In this document: positions 25,308 through 36,935 of the stretch, in pieces
How the letters are laid out: each line of letters starts with the position of its first letter
How positions within the stretch are numbered: position 1 is the first letter of the stretch
Assembly (NCBI RefSeq): GCF_019175385.1
Contig: NC_083346.1
Span: 88,116,543 to 88,180,542, forward strand
DNA from: Lycium barbarum
Taxonomy: Eukaryota; Streptophyta; Magnoliopsida; Solanales; Solanaceae
Reading direction: 5' to 3'
Length of the DNA: 64,000 nucleotides
Program-made: the position numbers and the translations under genes
Notes under the pieces: generated by a model
Told to the model about the DNA's origin: nothing
The model's database searches: none
Seen by the model: the letters and a program-made list of their open reading frames with translations, nothing else

Positions 25308-25530
25308 CTGAGGCTATTATCAAATGGAGACTAATAGTCCTCTGGACTAGCACGACAATAGATACACTGGGCTACACACCTTGGAGTTCAATCATCCTCT
25401 GGACTGACACAACAATAGATACACTGGGCTTCATGCCAAAGAGGTTAATCGTCCTCTGGACTGACACAACAATGCTCAAAAGCGATACATTAGGATCCAT
25501 AATGGCTAATCGTCCTCTGGACTGGCGCAT
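25308..25530. repeat. Tandem array of about 66-bp units in C LTR
   Basis: About four degenerate units, each with TCCTCTGGACT and GATACACTGGGCT-like segments. Confidence 0.65.
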
Positions 25531-25920
25531 CTTACCCATACATGCCCAAAGACAAATAATACAAATCATGGCATACTAATCGAATCATCAATCATGACTT
25601 TTATATATTAGCCGAATTCACTTCTCAAGTCATCTTCTCGCAATTGAGGTATTTCAAGTCATAATCAATTTACAAATCTTGTTCAAATAATTCATTCAGG
25701 TTCAAGATAACCCATTCGATGGCCAAACATGTTTTAAGCTTCCACCTTTAAAAAATAAGTTCAATCATCTCATAATGGGGCAAAACATGTTCAGTTCGAT
25801 ACGGGCTTGACCCTACACGAACATCTTGTTCTAAATCATCTTTGAATCGAATAGTAGGTTCTCGAAGCAGCATCCTTAGAAATAGGGTTTTCAACACAAA
25901 ATCATGCTCAAAATTTTTCA

Positions 25921-26222
25921 AAAGTAGACATACTTCAAAAGAAAATTTAAAAAGAGTAGACATGCATCAAAAATGTTTTCAAAATGTAGACATACTTCGA
26001 AAGAAGATTTCAAAATCGTAGACATACTTCAAAGGAAGGTTTTAAAAACATAGACATACATCCAAAATGTTTTCAAAAAGTAGACATACTTCGAAAGAAG
26101 ATCTAAAAAACATAGACATACTTCAAAATAAGATTTCAAAAACGTAGACATTCTTCAAAAGATGATTTCAAAAACATAGAAATACATCAAAAAAACGTAT
26201 TCAAAAAGTAGACATACCTCAA
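25921..26222. repeat. Tandem array, about 32-bp x 10, in C LTR
   Basis: Ten A-rich units containing (G/A)TAGACATACTTC followed by AAA-rich linker. Alternate units end CATCAAAAA and TTCGAAAGAAG, suggesting a higher-order period of about 130 bp. Confidence 0.75.
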
Positions 26223-26954
26223 TTCCTCGAACGTATCCCTTCATGTTCAACAAAATTTCTGCAATGGATTTTAACGATAAAGTTCAGAGATTTAATCAAA
26301 TCTAAGAGTTTCCTCCCTTAAACGAAAAACTGGGGCTTTTTCATGCCCAAAAAGGTGTTCTTGATCCCCAAGAAATCACCCATGGATTCCCATCACTTAT
26401 AATACCTTACATTAGTATAAATCCCTTCAAGAGAGCTCCCAAACGTTCCTCCAACTTCTTTTTCTTCGTTTTTTCTAGAATCTAGGGTTTGGAATATGAA
26501 TTAGTGTTAATCCACGTTAATGAAATAGAAAAATACTTGGGGTTTGAGTAAGAACACGCAATGATCATAAAATTTTACATCACAAACGTGGCCACATAAT
26601 GCGATCTGCGGGGCCTATCAGTCCAGCGGACTGCTCTGTGACTTTTGAGTAAAATGATCATAAATTTTTACTCACCGCTCCGATTGACCTGGTTCTTATA
26701 TGGTTGGAAAGATATTTTAATGGGATACTATTTTCTAAGGAAGTTTTCTCAATTTCTCATTGGATCTTCATACAAACAAGCCAGAGTCAGGCATACCGCA
26801 AATTTAGACTATTTTATCAAAACTTACGCACCTCGACATTTGACTTGATACCTTCACAACTATTTTCACCCAAACTCACCTTGGTAGGACTTGATACAGC
26901 TAAAATGTCATATTACTACTCACTTAACACATTCATACCTAACCTGGATTTACC

Positions 26955-26970
26955 TTATCCTCCTCTCAGG
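26955..26970 (-). other. Polypurine tract of C
   Basis: Minus strand CCTGAGAGGAGGATAA directly before the LTR, after CATTCAAGGACGAATG, the same box as in A and B. Confidence 0.65.
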
Positions 26971-27163
26971 ATCATTCGTCCTTGAATGAGAGTCATGGAC
27001 TTTGATTCTGACTATGCCTCAAATATTCAAAATGTTCACCACTGTCTCCTTTGTGTTATGAGCTATCCCAAAATAAATCAGCTAACAACCTAAAATTAAT
27101 CATATGGTCCTCGCAGGGACTCCCACAACTACAACAAACAAGCGTAAACGTGAAATGAGGGAT

Positions 27164-27540
27164 TCATACCTTTAGTCTACACTTTCGCAAGAGTTCGATA
27201 ACCAAAAGGTTTAACACATATTTGGGATAGGAAATACGTGAAGGTATTACAACTTGAGTGTCATTAACGACAACTAGATGGTAACTACACCGCGTCGAGT
27301 TTATTTTGTGAGTCTTAAGAAACGAAATAAGTCTACCTCGAGATTTAGCTATATCACTCTTCCACTCTATAATGGGTTTATCAGGAAATTCAAGCCTAAC
27401 CATTTTTGATTGACAATCTAGAGTTTCATAATACTTGCAAAGCCAGTCTATCCCCATAATCACATAAAGTTCACCATTTCTATTGCAAACAAATCTACAA
27501 TAGTCTCACGACCCTTAACTAAAATTACACAGTCTCTCTG
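27164..27540 (-). pseudogene. C protease/pol linker remnant
   Basis: The open piece 27463-27164 reads IMGIDWLCKYYETLDCQ, then WKSDIAKSRGRLISFLK, then YHLVVVNDTQ. These match in order the region after the protease active site in elements B and F. The upstream part (to about 27540) continues the family (GRETIVDL) with stops. The protein ends where the RT would start. Confidence 0.75.
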
Positions 27541-27727
27541 TAGATTCTAGAAGCAATAATGGGGACACTAGTAGGGAATCATAGGAAAGGGTCTAACAAT
27601 TGTTTGGGTTCCACATCAAAATCAAGGCAAAAGTATGAAGTCGCAAAAGAAAGATTTGAACTTGGATCGATTAGCTAATACGCACAAAGAGAACAAATTG
27701 TTACAATACCAGCGACCACAACTTCTG

Positions 27728-28987
27728 TGTAACAACCCTCCCGGTCATGATGGATAATCTAGGATCACCCTACCAAATAGAACCCTTTCAATAGTAGAAC
27801 GAGCTAATAGAAACTCAAATGTAGATGCTTAAGAGTTGGGAAATTGGTTTGTTTGTGATTATTGTTCGATGTTATTGAGTCCATTTGGGGGTGACGTAGG
27901 AAATTAGACCTCCGTTGGGGATTTCGAGGCCACGGGTGAGTCCGTATGGCATTTTACATTAATATGCATGTTTTGTTTATGTTTGTGAGGCCTCAAATGA
28001 AGTGTTGTGTGGTAGAGTGGAAAACTGTGTAATTTAGCAAGCTCACTGCCTCAGTAGGACCGTTATAGCGGTGAAGTACAGCTGCAGCGGGACCGCTATA
28101 GCGGAGGTCCTCTCGCTGCCGCGATCCGTTGGGAAATGGGTTGTCCGCTATGGCGGGCGTTGAACCGATGTAGCGGGGCCGTCGTAGAGGGGCCAGGCTT
28201 GTCACAGTTGAGAAGCAGTATTGGTGTGGTCCGTTACGGCCGGCTTTTGCCCGCTATAGCGAGACCACCGCAACAGCAGAACGACTGCTGTAGCGGTCGA
28301 CGGAAAACAGTAGCCATGTTTTAAAACACTTAGTCTGAATTCTTCATTCGTAAAACTCCAAAAAAGTTCCCAACAAGCACCTAGGGCGAAATTGTAAGCG
28401 TGGTAAAAAATATCCTTGAGAGGTAAGTCTTAACCATTCCTTCCATCATTACGCTCTCATCTCTATGATTATCATCTCTTTTATGGGTCTATAATAGTGA
28501 ATTGAGATTAGTAACCCTAGAACTTAATAGAATTTCAATGGTTAGTGGGATATGATTGTTATTGTTATTGTGTGTTTGTCATCTAATGGCTTGGGTTATC
28601 ACTTTCTAATCAAGAATTTAACCATTAGAGACATGAACTAAGTGAAATGAGACTTAGGGTTTCATAAAAATGGTAGCTTCACCATAGAAACTGCTTAAAA
28701 GAGATAAATTGATTAAATAGCCTTGTAAATTGATAGTTCGTGGTTGTTAAGGCAAATGTTATGTTGATTTTCACCTAGAAATCATTCACGCATTAGAATG
28801 GGGAAAAAGGGAAGGGTGTTCTTTTGATTGATATTGTTGACTCTAGTGATTGTGACTTATTTAGCATCTTAATTTCTAGACTTTGAGTGTTTCGAGACAT
28901 TGCAGAAGGGAAAGGCTATAGCGGAGTAATCTGCATTGTTCTAGCTCTATAGTTGAGGTGGGTTACGGTCTACTTGAGTTAGAATTT
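27728..28987 (+). repeat. LTR D, left part (gypsy type)
   Basis: Starts TGTAACAACCCTCCCGG at 27728. The sequence is interrupted at 28988 by the LINE and resumes at 33053. The joined LTR is about 1.98 kb and ends abruptly at 33774, where LTR G starts. No coding function. Confidence 0.55.
28049..28310. promoter_or_regulatory. GC-rich palindrome cluster in LTR D
   Basis: Repeated CCGCTATAGCGG-like motifs (GACCGCTATAGCGGAGG, CCGCTATGGCGGGC, CCCGCTATAGCGAG, CTGTAGCGG). This GC-rich island in an AT-rich LTR starts about 320 bp from the LTR start, the same position as the ACGGTCCGT clusters of A and B. Open frames across it are chance. Confidence 0.55.
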
Positions 28988-29003
28988 GATTAGTTGACTG
29001 TAT
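28988..29003. repeat. Target-site duplication of LINE, left copy
   Basis: GATTAGTTGACTGTAT, matched at 33037-33052 by GATTAGTTGATTGTAT (one mismatch). A long TSD of this kind is the mark of target-primed reverse transcription. Confidence 0.85.
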
Positions 29004-29349
29004 AACAACAATAACAACAATAACATACTTAGTGGAATCACACTATGTGGGGTCTGAGGAGGGTAAAATGTACGCAGACCTTGCCCCATCTCAGAAGATA
29101 GAGAGGTTGTTTCCGAAAGACCCACGGCTCAAGAGATAACCTGACGAGAAAAGGTTAGATAAGTACAAACAGTACAATGAAAAACGGAAATGAAACTAAC
29201 GAAAGTGACAAAAGCCATGATAAAGCAGTCTGAGAAAAAAAAAGCAGTAGCTAGGACAGATAAATACGATAATTGTGGTACAAGAAATGACTAATATTTG
29301 CAAGAATCAAAGGACAAGAAAATGAAGATCGAAACTGCGACTACTAGTA

Positions 29350-31320
29350 CGACGGGATACGTGGGACTGCCTACTAGCCTTCTACCCTAATCTGAGTACT
29401 CCATAACCTCCTATCTAAGATCATGTCCTCAGTAAGCTGGAACTGTGCCATGTCCTGTCTAAGCACCTCTTCCTAATACTTCTTCGGCCTACCTCTACCT
29501 CTTCTGAAACTGTCCATTGTTAACCTCTCACACCTCCATTTTCGCGACTTTCATCTTTTGGACATGCGAGTTCTTGACTGTCCAGCGCTCTACCCTGTAT
29601 AACAAAGTCGGCCTCACTACAACTTTGTATAACATGCCTTTAAGCATTGGTGGCACCTTCTTATCACACAACACTCCTGAAGCGAGCCTCCATTTCATCC
29701 ACCCTACACCAATACGATGTGTGACATCATCGTCAATATCCCCATCTCCTTGCATAATATACCCATGATACTTGAAACTCCTTTTTTTTATAGCCTGGGT
29801 TCCAAGCCTCACTTCCACACTTGCCTCATGTGTCACGTCACTAAACTGGCACTCTATTTACTCTATCTTGGTCCTACGCAACTTGAATCCTTTAGACTCC
29901 AGAGTTTGTCTCCAAACCTGCAGCTTAGCATGCACTCCGTTGCGGGTCTTGTCAATCAATACTATGTCATCCGCGAATAACATGCACCATGGCACCTCAC
30001 CTTGAATTTACCGTGTCAAAAAGTCCATCACCAAGGCAAATAAAAATGGGCTAAGAGCTGATCCCTTATACAACCCTATCTCTATTGCGAAGTGTTCTGA
30101 GTCTCCTCCCACTGCCCTTATCCCTGGTCTTGACTCCTTCATACATGTCCTTGATCACCCTAATGTACACCCCAGGTACACCTCTAACCTCCAAGAATCT
30201 CCAAAAAACCTCTCTTGGCACCTTGTTGTAAGCCTTTTCTAGGTCGATGAAAACCAAGTGTAAGTCTCTCTTCCTCTCCCTATACTGCTCCACCAGTCTC
30301 CTTAGAAGATGAATGGTTTCTGTAGTCGAGCGCCCTGGCATGAATCTGAGCTAGTTCTCTGAAATGGACACGCCTCTCCTCACCCTCATCTCCACCGCCC
30401 TTTCCCACACTTTCATAGTGTGACTTAGCAGCTTGATACCTCTATAGTTGTTGCAATTTTGAATGTCTCCCTTTTTCTTGTACAAAGGAACCATCGTACT
30501 CTACCTCCATTCTTCGTGCATCTTTGTTTTCTTAAAAATGACATTAAACAACCCGATCAGCCACTCCAAACCTTCCCTACCTGCACCCTTCCAAAACTCC
30601 CCAGAGATCTCGTCAGGCCCGGTTGCTCTTCCTCTATGCATCCTATGAACAGAACCCTTAACCTCCTCTACTTTTATACTCTTACAATACCCAAAATCGC
30701 GACGTCGCTCAGAGTACTCCAAGTCTCCTAACACAATGTCTCTGTCACCTTCCTCGTTCAGGAGTTTATGAAAGTATGACTGCCATCTCTGTCTAATGAG
30801 AGCATCCTCCACTAATACTTTTCCATCCTCGTCCTTAACTCACTTTACTTGATATAGATCCTGTGCCTTTCTCTCTCTTACCTTGTCTAGCTTGAAGAAC
30901 TTCTTATCCCCGACTTTGTCTTCTAGTTCTGCATATCGGCGTTCAAAAGTTGTCGTTTTTGCCGCCGAAAATGCCAACTTCGCTTTATTTCTCGCACTTT
31001 CCCTATTTGTCCGCTTCTCCTCCTCATCTTTGCTATCTACCACCTTCACATACGCCACCTTCTTTACTTCGCTTGGACTTCTCCATTCCACCATCAATCC
31101 CCTCGTTGCCCGCCAGGACGACCTCTCGAGACCCCAGTACATCCATAGCTGCTTCCCTAATGTAGTTGACCGTCCTATCCCACATACTGTCCGCGTGCCC
31201 CTACTCTCCTAAGACCCTATATCCTTCAACTTCTCCCCCATCTCCTGAGTAGTAGACGGAGTCAGACTCCCCCAACTGATCCTCGGTCGGTCATCCACGC
31301 CCCTCTTTTTCTTCTTTCTC
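29350..31320 (-). pseudogene. LINE reverse transcriptase remnant
   Basis: Pieces in order on minus: basic linker (31142-30840), LIRQRWQSYFHKLLNEEG and RGRATGPDEISGEFW (30812-30501), [20 protein letters not shown] with the catalytic block [13 protein letters not shown] (30341-30066), the active-site FADD at 29977-29966, LFYRVERW-like and KMKVAKMEV (29836-29528), and a RGRGRPKK-type C-terminus near 29480. These are standard non-LTR RT motifs. Several frame changes separate them (about 30830, 30480, 30050, 29850). The enzyme would copy LINE RNA at a nicked target. Confidence 0.88.
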
Positions 31321-31323
31321 TTA

Positions 31324-31596
31324 GAACCCGTTTGGATTGGCTTATAAGTCGCTTATAAGTTGCTTATAAGCTGTTTTCAGCTTTTTTGAGTGTTTGGCTG
31401 GTCAGCTTAAAGTTATTTTATGCTTAAAATAAGCTCAAAAAAATAATTGGGCCTATTTGACTTAGCTTATCTAAAGCAGCTTATAAGCTGAAAACAGCTT
31501 ATAAGCCAAAAAAAATAAGTTAGACTACCCCAACTTATTTTTTTTAGCTTATAAGCTGCAAACAACTTATAGGCATAACCCCATCCAAACAGGCTC
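31324..31596. mobile_element. MITE, PIF/Harbinger (Tourist) type
   Basis: 273-bp element flanked by TTA on both sides (31321-31323 and 31597-31599). Terminal inverted repeats: GAACCCGTTTGGATTGG at the left, and GAGCCTGTTTGGATGGGG as the complement of the right end. The interior is AT-rich with repeated CTTATAAGC palindromes and can fold on itself. TTA duplication and TIR sequence are characteristic of Harbinger-derived Tourist-like MITEs. It interrupts the LINE between endonuclease and RT. Confidence 0.85.
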
Positions 31597-31599
31597 TTA

Positions 31600-32330
31600 A
31601 TCTGCAAACCCATCACTAAGAGCTTATGCTGGGTTGTAAGGTTCTCACTCAGAATGAACTTGTAGTCATTACAAAGACCTTTATCATCTTTTCTAAAGAG
31701 CAAAAAGTTTATCTGTGTCGCAGTCGTCGAACTACGGAAGGTTACCATGTGCTGCTCCTTCTTTGGAAAACTCAAATTGGCTACCACCAATCCAAAAGCC
31801 TTTGCAAATTTCAGGAGTGAGACCCCTCCTCCGTTCCTGTCCCCGAAGCCAAAACCTCCATGCTCATCGTTATAGCCTCCTGTAGATGACCCAATGTGTC
31901 CATTGAAATCTCCTCCAATGAATAACTTCTCGGTGTATGGTATACCTCCTACCACTTCATCCAAATCCTCCCAAAAGTGCCTCTTCTCCTCCTCATCCAA
32001 GCCTGCTTGTGGCGCGTAAGCACTAATAATGTTCAAAGTAGACCCTTCCACGACTAACTTAATCACCATCATCCGATCATTTGCCTTCCTTACCTCTACC
32101 ACCTTGTCCCTTAGCTCACTATCTACTAAAATGACTATCCCATTCCTATACATTGACTTACCCGAGAACCATAACTTATACCCGTCCACATCTTTAGCTT
32201 TAGATCCTACCCATTTAGTCTCTTAGACGCAAGCTATATTGATCCTCCTCTTCTTAAGAATCTTAACTAGCTCTATGGACTTCCCCGTCAAAGTCCCAAT
32301 GTTCCAGGACCATACTCTCAACCTAGACGC
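31600..32330 (-). pseudogene. LINE AP endonuclease remnant
   Basis: On minus, starting near 32330: WSWNIGTLTGKSIELV, a TAA at about 32222, then an open stretch from 32189. It has NGIVILVDSELRDKVVEV, IISAYAPQAGLDEEEK, the catalytic GGDFNGHIG, GFGFGDRNGGG and a decayed end ENLTTQHKLLVM where an SDH-type motif is expected. This is the exonuclease-endonuclease-phosphatase fold that nicks DNA for target-primed reverse transcription. The open frame reads on into the MITE at its 3' end, which is artificial. Confidence 0.88.
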
Positions 32331-33036
32331 TCCCTGAACCCACTTACCCCCCTAACCCTAACTCCCGTCCCCGACCAAGAACATGACCCTAGTCTACCAT
32401 TGCTCACTAAAGCCACTAAGGCAAATATAAGCTACTCAAATATTTCTCTAAAAAAAATAGGATTAAAAAAAGCACAAGTTATCAAGAAACAATAGGCAAG
32501 TCGAGCCACTATGACAATAATGATAGCACTATAAGCGAGAGGAATAGAGGAAAAAATGTAACGTCAAGAAGCAACGCGAACATAGCAAAAATTAACAAGG
32601 CTAACAGACAGAATTTTTATAGGCCACCGGAGGTACCAACTCCAGGTGAAAAAACCTGTTCGCCGCAGAAAATTCTAGTACACCACTTGGATTTACTGTT
32701 CACTGACCGGAAAAATTGAGTACCTGTGCTGAACTGACTGGAAACCTACTAGACAGGGATTTCCGTTTGAAGAAACAGGAAAACAAAAGCAAAAAAACAA
32801 AGAGAATAGAAGAGGGTTAGGCAGATCTGGCCGGAAAGAGCCCTTCCGCTAGTGGTCATCGACCAGAGAGAGGAGAGAGGGGTACCTTGTCAGAGTGCCT
32901 CACTGCCGTGGGAGGAGAGAGAGGGAGGTGGGGTGGGAGTTAGACACTTACCGTTGGGGAGAGAGGGGAAGAGAGAGGGGAGAGAAAAAAATATTATACA
33001 CACATCATTCTTGAAAAAAGATTCAAATAAAATATA

Positions 33037-33052
33037 GATTAGTTGATTGTAT
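33037..33052. repeat. Target-site duplication of LINE, right copy
   Basis: GATTAGTTGATTGTAT, partner of 28988-29003. Confidence 0.85.
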
Positions 33053-33774
33053 GCGTTGTGAAATTGATAGGAGAAAGCATGTCTAGTCTTCAAGCATAAT
33101 GTGTGTAGTTGAAATTCTTATTTGCTATTGATTGAGTGATGATGCGGGCTTAGTACCACAATTCGATAAGTTGGGACCTACAGGTTGATGATGTTGTGGT
33201 GAGAAGTTAATATGATCTTCTTGGTGAAATTGAGGTACAAAATGATAAATCGATTATTGAAAGCGTTGTGACAATAATTATGTATATATATGAAAAGGCT
33301 CAATTGATCGAGGGTAAGGATGAAACCTAGATATGAATATGCACATTTGCCTGGGGTTGAGGATGTGGCCTAATTGTGAGTTCGGGTCCGAAGAGTGAAT
33401 CCGGAACGAGGGATACATGGATACCATGGGTCCTCTGCAGGTCATTACTATTGGGGAATAACACCAATTAGCATGTGTGTACACGAGTGATCAGTGACTG
33501 AGTATTGAGAATGTTGTTGGTAGACTTATTTCCATTGTTCGCTTCCGTTGACTTGATTTTTATATCATTGGATGACTTGATTGTTAATATCATTGGTTGA
33601 CTTGTTGTTGGGATATTTGATTATGTGTTGTTGACTGGTCAGTCTATCTTATTGATTTTATGATTTATGCATGATACTAATCTTAATCGACCTATGATAT
33701 CTACCGGTATATAATGTTTGTACTGATACTATCTTGCTGCATTCTTTGAGTGCAGATTGTGATCCAGAGACTGT
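33053..33774 (+). repeat. LTR D, right part
   Basis: Continues LTR D after the LINE. It contains GAGTGCAGATTGTGATCCAG near 33749, like the 3' region of LTR K, and is cut about 25 bp later by the start of LTR G. Confidence 0.5.
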
Positions 33775-34642
33775 TGTTGACACCTATTTTTTACCTCCGG
33801 TAATTTATTTTAATCACTCTGAGTCCCCGGATAATAAATAAAATGAGTTGGGCATCTTGAAAGGCTTAAATGATTTTTATAAACTGTCCAAATCAATATT
33901 TCACTCCCTTAAATTGATAAAAGGGATTTTCATACATCATAAATTTATTTAGAAATTAATGAGTATTTTCATGATAATTTATGAGATCTTGTTAAATTTA
34001 AATAATGAAAAAGGGAGAAGGAGAGAAAAGGGTTTTCATTTTATTTAATTATTTAAAATTATCACGAAATCCAAATTTTGCAAATACTTTATTTCCTTTT
34101 AATCCATAAAGTTTGAGTAATTTAAATAATTTAAGTAGTTAACCATTTAACCCTTTAAAATTTTGATTTTTATGTAATTTGCATGATTTGCCAAAAAATA
34201 TGCATAATTGCCCATAAATGTTTTAATTAGGCTAATTAATTAATTAATTAAGTGATAATTATTGCAAAATTGATCCTTTTTATATAAATATATTTTGCCT
34301 TGGCCATAATTAAATTAGTCAGTTCGTGATTTAATTAAATTAGAGTTAGTTTTGCAAAATCATCCTGTTAATGTTTTTATTTGAAATAACCAGTTTAATT
34401 TTATTTCAAAATTTGTTAATTAGGCCAAAAGGCCATAATTGAAAAGATCATGCCAGGTTAGAATTAATTAAGGCCATTTTAGGCCCGTTAACAATTTGGC
34501 CGATTTTTTAATTATTTTAATAAAATAATTATGGCCTAAATTTTGCTGTAATTCAAACCTCATCAATTTTAATATTTTTCTAATTTTTTATGTACTCGAT
34601 ATACATATGTATACACCAAGTATACCTATATATATATATAAG
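33775..34642 (+). repeat. LTR G (Ogre/Tat-like), first part
   Basis: Starts TGTTGACACCTATTTTTTACC, the opening of a group of very long Solanaceae LTRs (from memory). AT-rich with repeated GGCCATAATT and TTAATTAATTAA segments, no gene. It stops at the target site of element E, where the sequence TATATATAAG continues at 46322. Confidence 0.55.
34638..34642. repeat. Target-site duplication of E, left copy
   Basis: ATAAG immediately before the LTR; the identical ATAAG follows the other LTR at 46322-46326. Confidence 0.85.
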
Positions 34643-35377
34643 TGTTTACCCCGAATTTGGATAATCAATTAAATTTATGAGTGAGGTATAGGATATGTGG
34701 TAAGCTTTGATCTATTCTTTGATTGAGAGAGAATGGAATAGAATCAACTATAAATAATCTAAATAATAACTGATGGTATACGCCAAACGTATATGCTACT
34801 ATGTTGAATATTGCTTGATTGCACAAGATCCGAAGACGAACACAATAAATTTAAACCGAAATAACATATTTGAGAGAGAGAGACAGAGAAAGAGTATATA
34901 TTTTTTGCTATTACAAGAGTTCTCGATATGAGGAAGCCAACCCCTCAAATGTAGGGCAATGAACCCTATTTATAGTATTGCCCCATGGGCTTCATACAAC
35001 ATGAGAAACTAAAAAATAAAGAAAATCTCTAAAATGGATTAGGTTGGGTTAGGTTGGCCGTACCGTCTGACACCCGTACGATTGGCAGTTGAACATGGCA
35101 GGACGTTATCGACGCGTGGCAATCGCGTTACTGATCTCCCGGACCAACGGTAATGGTCAAACGGACTAACGGCCACGATCGAACGGACTATCGGCCACGA
35201 TCAAATGGAGAAACGACCACGATCAGCTCGGCTATGAAGAAACCGGACCAAATGAAGATCTTCCCTCACTTCGATCCAAACACTCCTCCGGTCCAGAAAG
35301 AAAGTCTTCGTGCATGTGCTCGTTCCTTTCTTCCCTCGGTCACCGGCACAGCAGATACCCGATTTTTACCATATACA
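34643..35377 (-). repeat. E 3' LTR
   Basis: 735 bp, TGTATATGGTAAAAATCGG at the right (minus start) and GGTAAACA at the left. Differs from 45593-46321 by point changes, by the (GAGA)n length near 34876 and by a few bases near 35150. Confidence 0.9.
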
Positions 35378-35394
35378 GATAGTCCCCACACTTT
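35378..35394 (-). other. Polypurine tract of E
   Basis: On minus, GGAAAGTGTGGGGACTATC directly before the 3' LTR start. Confidence 0.7.
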
Positions 35395-35650
35395 CCGGAC
35401 CGAAGTTTTATCGGAGTAACGGGAAGTGGATGAATCAGAAAATTGGCGACTCCGTTTGTCCGTTGTTATCTTCTCATTTTGGCGGGAACAATTGCGTCAC
35501 GTCCCTCTTTCATCGGCCACGTGTGTTATTCCGGATGGTCAACTCTGACAACCGCCATAACGCACGTCGTTTCAGGTCATTCCTCATTAATTATGGGACA
35601 CGTGGCCCTCCCTGGTTGGCTGGGATTGGTAACCGCCTCGATCCCATGCC

Positions 35651-35657
35651 TATATAA
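35651..35657 (+). promoter_or_regulatory. TATA box of the antisense gene in E
   Basis: GCCTATATAAGGCTC is a strong plant TATA box, outside the LTR and 299 bp upstream of the ATG at 35950. A pyrimidine-rich leader (CTTCACCTCTCC, CTTCCTCTCTTC) follows about 20-70 bp downstream, as at many plant transcription starts. It would drive transcription opposite to gag-pol. Confidence 0.65.
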
Positions 35658-36649
35658 GGCTCTTCACCTCTCCATTTAAACATTTTCGACTCTTAAATTC
35701 ACTTCCTCTCTTCTTTCAGTTCTTCACTTCTACATTTCTCTTCTTATCTTTCAACGCACATTACTTGTTGATTCGCTGCTTATACTAAGCAAAAAAGGAA
35801 TGTTTTTACCAAATTCTCCACCTGTCGTTCTTGTGCGTTGCTGCTTCTTCCTCTCTTTCTTCACCCCTTTTTGGAATTGTCTGACTGTTTCCTTTACCCT
35901 TTTAACTTCCTTTTCGTATTCTCCCAATCTCTCTATCCCATATTTTCAAATGTCTGCCAATACTGAAACCACTTCCCATGATGTCCCCTCGGTTTCTTCT
36001 CAAGGAACCGAGCCAACTTATCCAGCCAAAGGGAAGGTCACCTTCGAACCCACTGCATCCGACATCGTACCGGCAAAACCAAATTTCAACAAAGATTTCG
36101 AGGTTGAAAAACCTTCCCCGGTGTCCGACAGAGGGTATGATGTGAGACGATATCCCTCATCCATTACCGAGGATAAACTTGACCTAGTCCGGGCTGATTG
36201 TGGATGGGACAACCGTCCAGTCCGAGTCTTTGCCGCCGGGCAAGACGAGTCAGTCACCGACCATCGGGAGGGCTTCTTGTACGTCTATACTTACCCTTTC
36301 ACCCTCAAGCTCGACCCTCCGGTCGATCCGGTCATCTTAGACATGTGCCAGACTTTTAACGTAACCTTGGCACAGATTGGTCCAATTGTTTGGAGGATCG
36401 TGGCCTGCCTCCGGCTGTTGGCCAACAATGCAGAAAATGAATTCACGCTGGCCCATTTAATATGACTATATTCCCCGAAGTTGTTCAGGGGTGGTGTAAT
36501 AAAACTCGCAAAGCGTAGCCGGAATCCGATTTTTTCAAAAATGGATGAAGATAGAGACCGGGGCTGGTTGGAGCAATATGTCCGGGTGCGGACCTCAGAC
36601 ATCATTCCGGACAACTACATGCCTTTTCCGGAAAGGTGGAACAACAAGC

Positions 36650-36740
36650 GTAAGTCTGAATTCTTTTAATAATTGCTTTTATATGCTTCGCCGAACTTCA
36701 GTTCCACTTTCTCATAACTTGTCTTCTTATTTTGCATTAG
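36650..36740 (+). other. Intron 1 of the antisense gene
   Basis: GTAAGTCTG donor, TTTTGCATTAG acceptor, 91 bp, T-rich. Removing it continues the frame (phase 1) through a Trp-rich exon 2. Confidence 0.75.
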
Positions 36741-36869
36741 CCGTGGGTTGGATTCCTCCGGTCGTCCGGAATCTCAACGAATGGGTTACTGCTCTCCTCA
36801 GCCAACATGCGCACGACGATCGGACGTGGGGTCATCTGTCCCGTGGCCGATGGATTGCCCAGAACCACA

Positions 36870-36935
36870 GTAATACTTCGCTTCTATTCGTATCCATTGC
36901 ATCTTCTACCCTTCTGTAACATCTTCGATTTTCAG
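36870..36935 (+). other. Intron 2 of the antisense gene
   Basis: GTAATACTTC donor, TCGATTTTCAG acceptor, 66 bp. Short, but within the plant range. Confidence 0.7.

Larger units (their letters stand above)
24603..26954 (-). repeat. C 3' LTR
   Basis: Starts (minus) at 26954 as GGTAAATCC, probably mutated from TGTAAATCC. The left end is not exact; GGGACGTGATGGTCA (minus) at 24617-24603 resembles the usual GGGTCGTGACA end. It contains two tandem arrays and a small GC-rich block (26595-26640) about 320-360 bp from the LTR start. Open frames in it are not genes. Confidence 0.55.
24603..27727 (-). mobile_element. Element C: minus-strand gypsy remnant
   Basis: On minus: a short internal piece with a protease remnant (about 27540-27164), then a PPT (26970-26955), then an LTR (26954 to about 24603). 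RT, RNase H and integrase are missing between protease and PPT, so most of pol was deleted. The 5' LTR is absent and LTR D begins at 27728. The LTR is rich in tandem arrays. Confidence 0.65.
29004..33036 (-). mobile_element. RTE-like LINE, minus strand, with target duplications
   Basis: About 4.03 kb including a 273-bp MITE. On the minus strand: 5' leader (33036 to about 32330), AP endonuclease, reverse transcriptase, 3' UTR, and a tail of TTGTTA-type repeats at 29027-29004. The 3' UTR has the GTACATTTTACCCTCCTCAGACC segment that I associate with RTE LINEs of Solanaceae (from memory). The 16-bp TSD defines both ends. Frameshifts and stops throughout make it dead. Confidence 0.9.

Noticed and set aside
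28136..28324. Small plus-strand frame in the GC-rich island of LTR D
   Set aside because: Explained by palindromic CCGCTATAGCGG repeats; no domain, no conserved start.
30459..31212. Several plus-strand frames of 60-110 aa
   Set aside because: They are reverse-strand shadows of the LINE reverse transcriptase, which has recognisable motifs on minus.
35800..35949. Hydrophobic leader (Phe/Leu/Ser-rich) in frame with the antisense gene of E, like a signal peptide
   Set aside because: It lies in a pyrimidine-rich leader, whose translation is always Phe/Leu/Ser-rich. The ATG at 35950 begins a more normal protein start.
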